A DNA stretch of 64,000 nucleotides, from assembly GCA_016927755.1 (NCBI GenBank), contig JAFGLZ010000060.1, forward strand, positions 1-64,000, written 5' to 3'. The notes under the pieces were generated by a model. The model saw only the letters and a program-made list of their open reading frames with translations. It ran no database searches and was not told where the DNA came from. Position numbers and translations under genes: made by a program. Position 1 is the stretch's first letter; each line of letters begins with the position of its first letter. Of this stretch, positions 8,477 through 16,560 are shown in pieces. Origin of the DNA: Phycisphaerae bacterium. Its GTDB lineage: Bacteria; Planctomycetota; Phycisphaerae; UBA1845; JAFGLZ01.

Positions 8477-10075
8477 CTACCCCGCGCCGCGGCAGGCGCA
8501 GGTCTTGAGCCGACCCAGCAAGTCCACCGACCCGCCGCGGAGATCCTCGACCGTGGGCAGGTTGCCGACCCGCATGAGGTCCGCGGCGGCGCCGATCTGC
8601 TTGGGCAGGCCGCACCCGACCACCGCCAAGATCGTACTGTCCTTGACGTAATACGCCAGGAACTTCTTGGCGGCCAGATCGCCGTCATAGATGATCTCGT
8701 CCCATGCGGAGGCATGGCCGACGTAGCGGATGTTGGCCTTGAACTGGTTGCTCCAGAAGAACGGCACACCCGCGTATTCGGTCGGGTTACCGGCCATGTT
8801 GTGCGCGGCGATCCGGCCGTGCTGCTCGGCGAGCCGCCAGTGTTCGATGCGAACGGGCTGATCCGTTCGCCGATCGACGAACCGAGCGACGTCCCCGGCG
8901 GCGTAGAGATCCTCGATCACCTGGAAGTGCTCGTCCACGGAGAGGCTTCCGTCGTCGTTGCGGTCGACGCCCTCGACGAAGTTCGTTACCGGCTGGACGC
9001 CGATGCCGAGGACCACCAGGTCGGCCTGCAGGAGCTCGCGCGTCCCCAGGTAGACGCCGTCGACCTCGCTGTCGCCGCTGAAGCGGACGACCTTCTGCTT
9101 GAGCCGGAAGGACACGCCGTTGGCCTCATGATCCTGCCGCATCATCTGACCGATGTCCTTGCCGAGGAGGCGTTCGAACGGCACGGATTCGGGCGCGACG
9201 ACCGTTACGGCCAGCCCTCGCTTGGTCAGGGCCGCGGCGGCCTCCATGCCGATGAAGCTAGCCCCGATGATCACGGCCTTGGAGGCCTTGTCCGCCGCCG
9301 CGGCGATCCGATCGGCATCATCCAGGCCGCGCAGCGTGAAGATGTTTCCCAAGTCGGAGCCTGGGATATCGAGCGTCCGCGGCCTGCCACCCGTGGCGAT
9401 GAGCGCCTTGTCGTACTCGAGCGCCTGGCCATCGACGAACTCGATCACCTTGGCCCGCGCGTCCAAGCGCGTGACCTCACGTTCGGTGAGGATCTCGATG
9501 TCGTGAGTGGCGTAGAACTTGTCTGATCGCAGGGTCGGGGCAAACTCGTGCTCCTTCTTGGCCAGATAGTCCTTGCTCAGATCGGGGCGATCGTACGGCA
9601 GGTGCTTCTCTCTGGTGACCATCACGACGCGACCCGTGAAGCCGGCCTGGCGGAGCGCCTCGGCCGCGGCATTGCCCGCCGCGCCGGCGCCGACAATGAC
9701 GAATGTTCGGTCGTCGCTCGGGTCGCGCTTGACCATGGGCATGAGCCGGCGTCCCTTGGCGTCCTCGGGGACGGCCACGACGACGTCGTCACCGTCCACG
9801 CGGACGTCGAACCGGGGCAGCGCATTGAGGGCGGGCGGCTCGGTCAGGTCGCCGGTCCGGACGTCGAACCGCGCCTGATGCCACGGACATCGCACCTGAT
9901 GTCCACAGAGGACGCCGTCCTCGAGCGGCGCGCCGTAGTGGTTGCACTTGGGTCCGACGGCATAGAACTTCCCATTGACGCGGGCCAGCAGGACCGCAAA
10001 ATCCCCTGCCTGGACCTCCTTCATCTCGCCGTCGTTCAGGTCGCTCGTCTTGGCTACAACATGCTCGGTCGCCAT
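8477..10075 (-). CDS. Rieske-domain NAD(P)H/FAD oxidoreductase (AIF3/ferredoxin-reductase type)
   Basis: 532 residues in two parts. Residues 1-110 are a Rieske [2Fe-2S] domain with ligands in CNHYGAPL and CPWHQARFD. Residues 120-520 are a FAD/NAD-dependent pyridine-nucleotide disulfide oxidoreductase fold, with FAD motif IVGAGAAGNAAAEAL, NAD motif IIGASFIGMEAAAAL and second FAD motif DLYAAGDVARF. This Rieske-plus-reductase fusion matches the AIF-like (apoptosis-inducing factor 3) and toluene-ferredoxin-reductase-like families. The likely role is electron transfer from NAD(P)H to an unknown acceptor. GGAGG at 9-nt spacing supports the ATG at 10075. The C-terminal end carries an extra CACRG, possibly redox-active. 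It lies 110 bp upstream of the Gfo/Idh gene on the same strand and may be cotranscribed. Confidence 0.9.
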   Translation of the reverse strand: MATEHVVAKTSDLNDGEMKEVQAGDFAVLLARVNGKFYAVGPKCNHYGAPLEDGVLCGHQVRCPWHQARFDVRTGDLTEPPALNALPRFDVRVDGDDVVVAVPEDAKGRRLMPMVKRDPSDDRTFVIVGAGAAGNAAAEALRQAGFTGRVVMVTREKHLPYDRPDLSKDYLAKKEHEFAPTLRSDKFYATHDIEILTEREVTRLDARAKVIEFVDGQALEYDKALIATGGRPRTLDIPGSDLGNIFTLRGLDDADRIAAAADKASKAVIIGASFIGMEAAAALTKRGLAVTVVAPESVPFERLLGKDIGQMMRQDHEANGVSFRLKQKVVRFSGDSEVDGVYLGTRELLQADLVVLGIGVQPVTNFVEGVDRNDDGSLSVDEHFQVIEDLYAAGDVARFVDRRTDQPVRIEHWRLAEQHGRIAAHNMAGNPTEYAGVPFFWSNQFKANIRYVGHASAWDEIIYDGDLAAKKFLAYYVKDSTILAVVGCGLPKQIGAAADLMRVGNLPTVEDLRGGSVDLLGRLKTCACRGAG

Positions 10076-10448
10076 GTGATGTATCCTCCAGTATCAAAGC
10101 AGCTTATGCCCGATCCAGCCGTCAGTCCAGATCGCAAGATGGGTGCTTCCTTCAGGTTGGATGCCGGGATTGCCATCATAATGGCCCTCCGTCGTGTTTT
10201 CTGCGCGGGTTTCCGTCTAATTCCGGCCCTTCGATGGTCCGTCGGAGTGCTGGCTCCAGAAGGACGTCACGAACTACCTAAACCCACTGCGGCACATCGG
10301 GCGATGTTATGGTATGCGGTCCGGGGCTGTGCTAGGCTCTTGCCAACCGCGCCGTTTGGCGCTGCGAGAATCGTTGTCGAGTATGATCGCGCCGTGCTCC
10401 TGATCCGTGCGATATGGCAGGACTGCTTGGACCCGCGTAAGGAAACCT
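10076..10448. other. Divergent intergenic region before the SecA-like gene
   Basis: 373 bp between divergently transcribed genes; no supportable gene. It should contain both promoters. TATGAT at 10382-10387 is a good -10 for the plus-strand gene, but no convincing -35 lies at the right distance. Confidence 0.5.
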
Positions 10449-12377
10449 ATGGGTAGGCCAAGACACACCAAGAAGTACTTCGGAACCGGCCGGCTTCGCG
10501 CCTGGAAGACGCGGCGCCAGGTCGGCGACGTCGTGGGAGAGGCTGGCGCCATCGAGTCGGGGGTGTGCGAGCTGAGCGACGCGCGACTTCGCGAGCGTGC
10601 CGACGAGCTTCGGGGACAGATCCGCGAGGGTCGTCCGCTGGCTGACGCCCTGTGCGACGGCTTCGCGCTGATCCGCGAGTCAGCCCGGCGGAACGTCGGT
10701 CTGCGTCACTTCGACGTTCAGATGATGGGCGGTCTGGTGATGTCGCGTGGCGGGATCGCCGAGATGGCCACCGGCGAGGGCAAGACGCTCGTGGCGACGC
10801 TCTGGGCGTCGCTGGCGGGGCTGACGGGGCGGGGCGTTCACGTCGTGACCGTCAACGACTATCTGGCCAAGCGCGACCGGGAGTGGATGGGCAAGGTCTA
10901 CGAGGGGCTCGGCCTGACGGTTGGTGTGGTGGTCGAGGGCATGGAGCCGCCCGAGCGAAAGGAGGCCTACGCCCGAGACGTCACGTACGGCACGAATAAG
11001 GAGTTCGGTTTCGATTACCTGCGCGATCAGCTCGGGCGGATGTCGCGACGGTCTCGCTTGGGCAAGAGCGTCCGGGATTCGCTGCTCGGCGTGACGGAAC
11101 CCGTCGGTCGTGAGGCGGTGCAGCGCGGGCACGCGTTCGCCATCGTCGACGAAGTCGACAGCGTGTTGATCGACGAGGCGCGGGTGCCGCTGATCATCGC
11201 CAGCGCGCCGGGTGAGTGCGAAGAGGCGGACGTCTACCGGTGCGCCGACGACGTGGCCGCACAGCTCGAGGCGGGGCGGGACTTCAAGCCGGACGAGAAA
11301 CGACGCGGCGTCGAGCTGACCGATCGTGGTCGGCAGCGGATCTACGATCTCCTGCCGCCCAAGGTGAAGTCCTGGGCGAGCGAACGGCCGTGGTCGCAGT
11401 GCGTCGAGCAGGCGGTCAAGGCACAGCGATACTGGAAGCGCGACCGCGACTACATCATCGTGGACGGCAAGCTGGTCATCGTGGACGAGTTCACCGGACG
11501 GCAGCAGCCCGACCGCACGTGGAGTGACGGACTCCACCAGGCCATCGAGGCCCGTGAGCGCCTGGAGATCCGCGCCGAACACCAGACGCTCGCGCAGATC
11601 ACGTTCCAGCGGTACTTCCGATTGTACGATCATCTGTGCGGGATGACCGGGACGGCCGCGACGAGCGCGCGGGAGTTTTGGACGATCTACGGACTGCCGG
11701 TGGTTCAAGTACCGACAAACCGTCCGCTGCGGCGGACGAGGATGCCGGACCGGGTCTACGCGTCGGTGGAGGCCAAGTTCGACGCGATCGAGGCGGCGAT
11801 CGTCGAGCATCACCGTCAGGGGCGGCCCGTTCTAGTCGGTACGCGAAACGTGGCGGCCAACGAGATCGTCTCCGAACGGTTGAGGCGAAGCGGCCTGGAG
11901 CACGCCGTCCTCAACGCCAAGGAGCACGAGAAGGAGGCACAGATCGTCGCCCAGGCGGGCCAGGCGGGTCGGATCACGATCGCCACGAACATGGCGGGTC
12001 GCGGCACGGACATCGTGCTGGGATCGGGCGTAGCCGATGTCGGCGGATTGCACGTGATCGGAACCGAGCGACACGATGCCCGACGGATCGACCTTCAGCT
12101 CGTCGGTCGTTCAGGTCGCCAAGGGGACCCGGGCAGCGGGCAGTTCTTCCTGTCGCTCGAGGACGAGCTGATCCAACTCCACGGCCCGCGATGGGCGAGG
12201 CGGGCCGCTGCGAGACGAGCGGCCGATCCGCTTTCGGGCCAACGATGGATCGGCATGTTCGACAGCACCCAACAACGGCTCGAGCGTCTGCACCTCCAGA
12301 TTCGTCGCGACCTGATGGTCCACGACGACTGGATGGAGAAGGCGCTTCGGCGATTGGCGGGGCAGCACGTGGAATGA
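10449..12377 (+). CDS. Shortened SecA-like preprotein translocase ATPase
   Basis: 642 residues against about 900 for housekeeping SecA. Present in order: Walker A MATGEGKTLVATL (107-113), TVNDYLAKRD, TYGTNKEFGFDYLRD, Walker B VDEVDS (234-238), a short preprotein cross-linking region (about 250-335), DYIIVDGKLVIVDEFTGR, CGMTGTA (398-403), NMAGRGTDI and QLVGRSGRQGDPG. The protein then stops just after the start of the helical scaffold (SLEDELIQL ... HLQIRRDLMVHDDWME). The helical wing, the rest of the scaffold and the zinc-binding C-tail are missing. The ATG at 10449 follows AAGGAA. This is likely an accessory SecA for a restricted substrate set rather than the essential SecA. It has no SecY or glycosylation partners beside it. 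Confidence 0.88.
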   Translation: MGRPRHTKKYFGTGRLRAWKTRRQVGDVVGEAGAIESGVCELSDARLRERADELRGQIREGRPLADALCDGFALIRESARRNVGLRHFDVQMMGGLVMSRGGIAEMATGEGKTLVATLWASLAGLTGRGVHVVTVNDYLAKRDREWMGKVYEGLGLTVGVVVEGMEPPERKEAYARDVTYGTNKEFGFDYLRDQLGRMSRRSRLGKSVRDSLLGVTEPVGREAVQRGHAFAIVDEVDSVLIDEARVPLIIASAPGECEEADVYRCADDVAAQLEAGRDFKPDEKRRGVELTDRGRQRIYDLLPPKVKSWASERPWSQCVEQAVKAQRYWKRDRDYIIVDGKLVIVDEFTGRQQPDRTWSDGLHQAIEARERLEIRAEHQTLAQITFQRYFRLYDHLCGMTGTAATSAREFWTIYGLPVVQVPTNRPLRRTRMPDRVYASVEAKFDAIEAAIVEHHRQGRPVLVGTRNVAANEIVSERLRRSGLEHAVLNAKEHEKEAQIVAQAGQAGRITIATNMAGRGTDIVLGSGVADVGGLHVIGTERHDARRIDLQLVGRSGRQGDPGSGQFFLSLEDELIQLHGPRWARRAAARRAADPLSGQRWIGMFDSTQQRLERLHLQIRRDLMVHDDWMEKALRRLAGQHVE

Positions 12378-12561
12378 TCGGATGGAAGCGATGGAAGGCG
12401 ATCGGCTCGATATCTGTACGTCAACTCCACCGATGCCGACGGATCGCCTGGTAGGCTAAGCCTGCACGCGACCCATCGCAAAAGATGCGCTGGAAACCCC
12501 GCTCCTTCCTGTCTACAATCCGCCTCATCGCGAAGCGAGACATTTGGCGGAAGGACAAACC

Positions 12562-12933
12562 ATGAGCACGGATTCCGGCCTCGTCGTCTATCAGATCAAG
12601 GACGCCACCGTCGTGACGTTTCAGGAATCGTCGATCCTGGACACGCTCAAGATCGAGCAGATCGGGGACGCGCTGTACGACCTGGTGGACACCCGCGCCT
12701 GCCGGAAGCTGATCCTGGATTTCGGCAAGGTCCAGTTCCTGTCGTCTTCGGCGTTGGGCGTGCTGGTCACGCTTCGACGGAAGGCCGACGCCATCAAAGG
12801 CAAGCTCGTCATCTGCGGCATCAAGGACGAGCTGAAGAAGGCCTTCACCATCACCCGCCTGGACAAGCTCTTCGAGTTCAAGGACAGCGAAAAAGAAGCC
12901 CTGGAATCGCTGGGCATTCGGACGCAGACATAG
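12562..12933 (+). CDS. STAS-domain protein (anti-sigma-factor antagonist type)
   Basis: 123 residues forming one STAS domain. Its pattern is DATVVTFQESSILDT, then LILDFGKVQFLSSSALGVLVTL, the usual strand plus the loop in which Ser is phosphorylated in SpoIIAA/RsbV proteins (SSSALG). Such proteins bind and are phosphorylated by an anti-sigma kinase and so release a sigma factor. No kinase or sigma gene is adjacent, so the partner is elsewhere. The ATG at 12562 is preferred because AAGGA lies 6-7 nt upstream; an earlier TTG lies before that Shine-Dalgarno. Confidence 0.9.
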   Translation: MSTDSGLVVYQIKDATVVTFQESSILDTLKIEQIGDALYDLVDTRACRKLILDFGKVQFLSSSALGVLVTLRRKADAIKGKLVICGIKDELKKAFTITRLDKLFEFKDSEKEALESLGIRTQT

Positions 12934-13029
12934 CGAGGCCTTAGCGCTCCATAGGACCAAGACCATACAAGAGCCGCGGGGTCCCACGCTCAGAACCTGT
13001 TCTGAAGGTGCCGCGCCATACAATCACAA

Positions 13030-14625
13030 TCACGGTGTCTCCGCGGTGATCGCCGCGGATTGGGCTTGAATAGACGCGTCCGCCGTCCGCTTGTCGGGGC
13101 AGACCTTGGCACCGGCCATCTGGGCCGGGCGGACGTCGCTGGCGGCCTGACGGGCGCCGGTGACGAGTCGGTTCGGGAGGAGACCGGCAAGCATGACGAT
13201 TACGGCGGCCAGCCCGACGCCGAGCTTGAGCCAGCCGCAACGGACCGTGCTGACTTCGGTGGTCGGCTCGCGGAGGTAGCAGGCCGCGATGATCCGCAGG
13301 TAGTACACCGCGCCGATGGCTGACGTGAGCAGGCCGACGACGGCGAGCACGACCATCGAGAGCTTGTGCGGGCTCGCCGCGTCGAGCGACAGGGCAGAGC
13401 CGAAGATGTAGACCTTCCCGATGAAGCCGGCCGTCGGCGGCATGCCCATCAGACTGAAGGCGCAAATGGCCAGAGCCAGGGCGATCGCCGGATGTGCCCG
13501 TGATAGCCCGGCCAGGTCTTCGAGCCGCTCGCCCTCGGCGCCCCGGGCCCGGAGCAGGCCGACGACGGCGAAGGCGCCGAGGTTCGTCGCACCGTAGATA
13601 GCAATGTAGAACATCATCGCCCCGACGCCGTCCTTGATCGGCGAGTCGAACATCACCGCCGGCCCGACGAGCACGGCCACGAGCATGTAGCCGGAGTGGG
13701 CGACGCTGCTGTACGCCAGGATCCGCTTGACGTTGCTTTGCATCAGGGCCAGGACGTTTCCGACGATCATCGTGGCGGCGGCCAGGCCCCAGACGAGCCA
13801 GAAGATGACCTCCGGCATGTTCGTGCCCATGATGCCCAGGATCTTGGCCAGGGCGACGAATCCGGCGAGCTTGGGCATGAAGCCGAGCATGCCCGTGACG
13901 GGGGCTGCGGCGCCCTCATACACGTCGGCGGCGTAGAAGTGCAACGGCACCGCGGCGACCTTGAAGGCCAGGCCGAAGATAGTCAGCGCCAAGCCGATCA
14001 CGACAATGAAGCTTCCGCCGTGGGTCAGTACGGCCTGAGCGATGCTGGCCTGGCCGGCGTCGCCCGCCGAGATGGTGGTCGTGCCCGCCACGCCATAGAG
14101 GAAGCTGAATCCGTAGGCCGCCAGGGCCGAGGCCATCGCCCCGAGGAAGAAGTACTTGACGCCCGCTTCTTGCGCCCGAACGTCGCTCCGCCCGGTGGCC
14201 ACGAGGATGTACGTCGGCATGCTCACGAGTTCGAGGCCGATCAGCAACACGACCAGGTCGTCGGCCAAACCCGTCAGCATAGCGCCCGTCATGCTGAAGA
14301 GGACCATGCCGAAGAACTCGCCTCGGTCGGCCGCGCCCGGCAGGTGCCAGCAGATCATCAGGAGCAGCGCCCCGATCGCCAGCGTGATCAGCCGCGTGTA
14401 GGTTGCCATGGCCCCGAGCTTGATGCCGCTGAGACCTTCGTACTGGCAGGGACACCCGGCGTGGACCGTGGCGTAGGCCGAGGCCGCGATGCCGGCGGCG
14501 GCGACGAGGAAGATGATCCCGCTGGCTCGACCGCGGCCGAACATGCCGATGATCAGCGCGACGACGGCCGCGACGATGAGCATCAGCTCAGGGGACAACG
14601 CCTGGATGTATCCGCTAGCCAACAC
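13030..14625 (-). CDS. nuoN: NADH-quinone oxidoreductase subunit N
   Basis: 531-residue antiporter-like membrane subunit of complex I, last gene of the nuoA-N operon. Many hydrophobic helices are evident. The proton-pumping core motifs are readable: ELVSMPTYILVA (the conserved Glu of TM5), GLAFKVAAVPLHFYAADVYEGA (Lys of TM7), and NVKRILAYSSVAHSGYMLVA (Lys/His of TM8). The GTG at 14625 starts two bases after the nuoM stop, so translation is coupled. AGGAG lies inside the nuoM end about 14 nt upstream, a little far, leaving the exact start uncertain. The C-terminus has a polar extension after the last helix. No terminator is obvious in the 96 bp downstream. Confidence 0.93.
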   Translation of the reverse strand: MLASGYIQALSPELMLIVAAVVALIIGMFGRGRASGIIFLVAAAGIAASAYATVHAGCPCQYEGLSGIKLGAMATYTRLITLAIGALLLMICWHLPGAADRGEFFGMVLFSMTGAMLTGLADDLVVLLIGLELVSMPTYILVATGRSDVRAQEAGVKYFFLGAMASALAAYGFSFLYGVAGTTTISAGDAGQASIAQAVLTHGGSFIVVIGLALTIFGLAFKVAAVPLHFYAADVYEGAAAPVTGMLGFMPKLAGFVALAKILGIMGTNMPEVIFWLVWGLAAATMIVGNVLALMQSNVKRILAYSSVAHSGYMLVAVLVGPAVMFDSPIKDGVGAMMFYIAIYGATNLGAFAVVGLLRARGAEGERLEDLAGLSRAHPAIALALAICAFSLMGMPPTAGFIGKVYIFGSALSLDAASPHKLSMVVLAVVGLLTSAIGAVYYLRIIAACYLREPTTEVSTVRCGWLKLGVGLAAVIVMLAGLLPNRLVTGARQAASDVRPAQMAGAKVCPDKRTADASIQAQSAAITAETP

Positions 14626-14627
14626 GC

Positions 14628-16523
14628 CTACTGTTCGCTCCTATTCGGGGCCGTGCCCCTGGCGACCAGGTCTGCGCGGGTTTCCCGCGGAGTGGCCGGG
14701 GCTGCGCTGAATTCGTGTACCCCACCTCTAAAGAGGTGGGCCACCCCTTTGGGGGTCGCCTTGTCTTGCCCAGCGACAGGGGCAGGCGCCTCTGCCGCCT
14801 TGACGTTCGAATCACACGCCTGCGCCTGCTGGGCCGTGATCACACGGTCGAGAATCTGTCGCTCCAGCGCGGGCTGCATCGTGTTCGTCACGCAGGCCGG
14901 GTAAACGCCGATGATCAAGCAGACCACGGCGATGGGCGTGAGGACGCCGATCTCGCGGGCGGTCAGATCCGGCTTAAGCCCGTGTGAGGTATCCGGCGTG
15001 TGCGGCGGCTCGATAACCGGGCCGAACAGCACCCGCTGGCACATCCAGAGCATGTAGACCGCGCCAAGCATGATGCCCGTGGCGGCGACGGCGGCGTAGG
15101 GAACACCCAGCGGGCCGGGATGCGGGCCGGTCGCGGACGTAAACGTCCCCAGCAGCACGAGGAACTCGCCGATGAAGCCGTTCAGCCCGGGCAGCCCGAT
15201 ACTCGATAGCGTGAAGACGATCAGGAAGAACGTCATGATCGGCATCTTGCGCGCCAGCCCGCCGAGGTCGCTGAACTGCCGCGTGTGATATCGCTCGTAG
15301 ATCATGCCGACCACGAGGAACAAGGCCCCGGTGCTCAGGCCGTGGTTGACCATGTAGACCAGCGAACCGGTCAACCCGGCCATCTTCAGGCTGAACATCC
15401 CTAGGACGCAGAAGCCCAGGTGGCTGACCGACGAGTAGGCCACGAGCTTCTTGACGTCGTCCTGGACCCAGGCCGCCAGCGCGCCGTAGATGATCCCGGC
15501 GATGGCCATGGTCGCCATGAAAGGCGCGAACGCGACCGCGCCGGACGGCACCATCGGCAGGGCGAAGCGGAGCAGTCCGTAGGTTCCGAGCTTCAGCAGG
15601 ATGCCGGCAAGGATCACCGAGCCGGCCGTCGGGGCCTCCGTGTGCGCCAGCGGCAACCACGTATGCAGCGGGAACAACGGAACCTTAACCGCGAACCCGA
15701 CGATCATGCCCAGGAAGACCCACCACTGCACGCACGCCGGAATCAGGCCGAGCCGGGCCTGCATATAGAGCCGCTGAATGTCGAAGCTGAACCGCGAGCC
15801 GGTCAGCGACTTGATCGTCCGTGCGACGTCATCCTCGTCCGCGCCCTGCGGCATGTCGGCGACGACGACCGCTCGCACGCGTGCTTCCGTCATCTTGTCG
15901 CCGTTGGCGTAGCCGTTCCACGCCAGGTACAGGATGCTGGCGAACGTCAGCATGCTGCCGACGATGGTGTATATGAAGAACTTGTGGGCCGCCTCGCGCT
16001 TCTTCTTGCCGCCCCAGATCCCGACCAGGAAGAACAGGGGGACCAGCGTGAACTCGAAGAAGATGTAGAACAGCAGCAGGTCCATCGCGCAGAACACGCC
16101 GAGCATGCCCGTGTGCAGCAGCAGCATCAGGATATAGTAGAGCTTGACCTGCTCCCGAATGGCCGAGAAGCTCGCCCAGATCGCCAGCGGCGTCAGCAGG
16201 GCCGTCAGGGCGAACAGCCACAGGCTGACGCCGTCCAACCCGACGTGAAAGCGGATGTCGAGGACGGCCAGCGGGCTGTCCTTGCCCCCGCCGATCCACT
16301 GAACGCTCTTTTCCAGGGCGAAGCCGCCGTCCCTTGCCGCGGCGGGCGTGCCGAGGAACATGCCGACCGCCACGACGGCCAGTATCAGCGTAACGACGGC
16401 GGTCAGCAATGCCACCCGGCGGACGGCGTCGGTCGCCGTCGACGGCAATAGACAGATCATCCCCGCGCCCGCCAGGGGCAGGACGATGATCAGCGTCAGG
16501 ATCCAGTGGCTAAGCCATTCCAC
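14628..16523 (-). CDS. nuoM: NADH-quinone oxidoreductase subunit M
   Basis: 631-residue antiporter-like subunit. Diagnostic segments are FFEFTLVPLFFLVGIWGGKKKREAAHKFFIYTIVGS (conserved Glu and Lys), VKVPLFPLHTWLPLAHTEAPTAGSVILAG and DDVKKLVAYSSVSHLGFCVLG. It is about 100 residues longer than typical NuoM. The last ~75 residues after TM14 are a polar tail unlike NuoM, and part of this tail (GVAHLFRGGVHEF) is encoded by a perfect palindrome at 14721-14740. The start is GTG at 16523 with a poor Shine-Dalgarno; no ATG in frame is better placed. It is coupled to nuoN by a 2-nt gap. Confidence 0.93.
   Translation of the reverse strand: MEWLSHWILTLIIVLPLAGAGMICLLPSTATDAVRRVALLTAVVTLILAVVAVGMFLGTPAAARDGGFALEKSVQWIGGGKDSPLAVLDIRFHVGLDGVSLWLFALTALLTPLAIWASFSAIREQVKLYYILMLLLHTGMLGVFCAMDLLLFYIFFEFTLVPLFFLVGIWGGKKKREAAHKFFIYTIVGSMLTFASILYLAWNGYANGDKMTEARVRAVVVADMPQGADEDDVARTIKSLTGSRFSFDIQRLYMQARLGLIPACVQWWVFLGMIVGFAVKVPLFPLHTWLPLAHTEAPTAGSVILAGILLKLGTYGLLRFALPMVPSGAVAFAPFMATMAIAGIIYGALAAWVQDDVKKLVAYSSVSHLGFCVLGMFSLKMAGLTGSLVYMVNHGLSTGALFLVVGMIYERYHTRQFSDLGGLARKMPIMTFFLIVFTLSSIGLPGLNGFIGEFLVLLGTFTSATGPHPGPLGVPYAAVAATGIMLGAVYMLWMCQRVLFGPVIEPPHTPDTSHGLKPDLTAREIGVLTPIAVVCLIIGVYPACVTNTMQPALERQILDRVITAQQAQACDSNVKAAEAPAPVAGQDKATPKGVAHLFRGGVHEFSAAPATPRETRADLVARGTAPNRSEQ
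14721..14740. repeat. Perfect palindrome inside the nuoM 3' end
   Basis: Arms CCCACCTCT (14721-14729) and AGAGGTGGG (14732-14740) flank AA. The element lies within codons for the divergent C-terminal tail of NuoM, in frame. It resembles REP-type intergenic palindromes, but only one copy is in this window. Confidence 0.7.
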
Positions 16524-16560
16524 CGTTTATCTCTCGCCTCACTCGCTACGGACATAGTCC

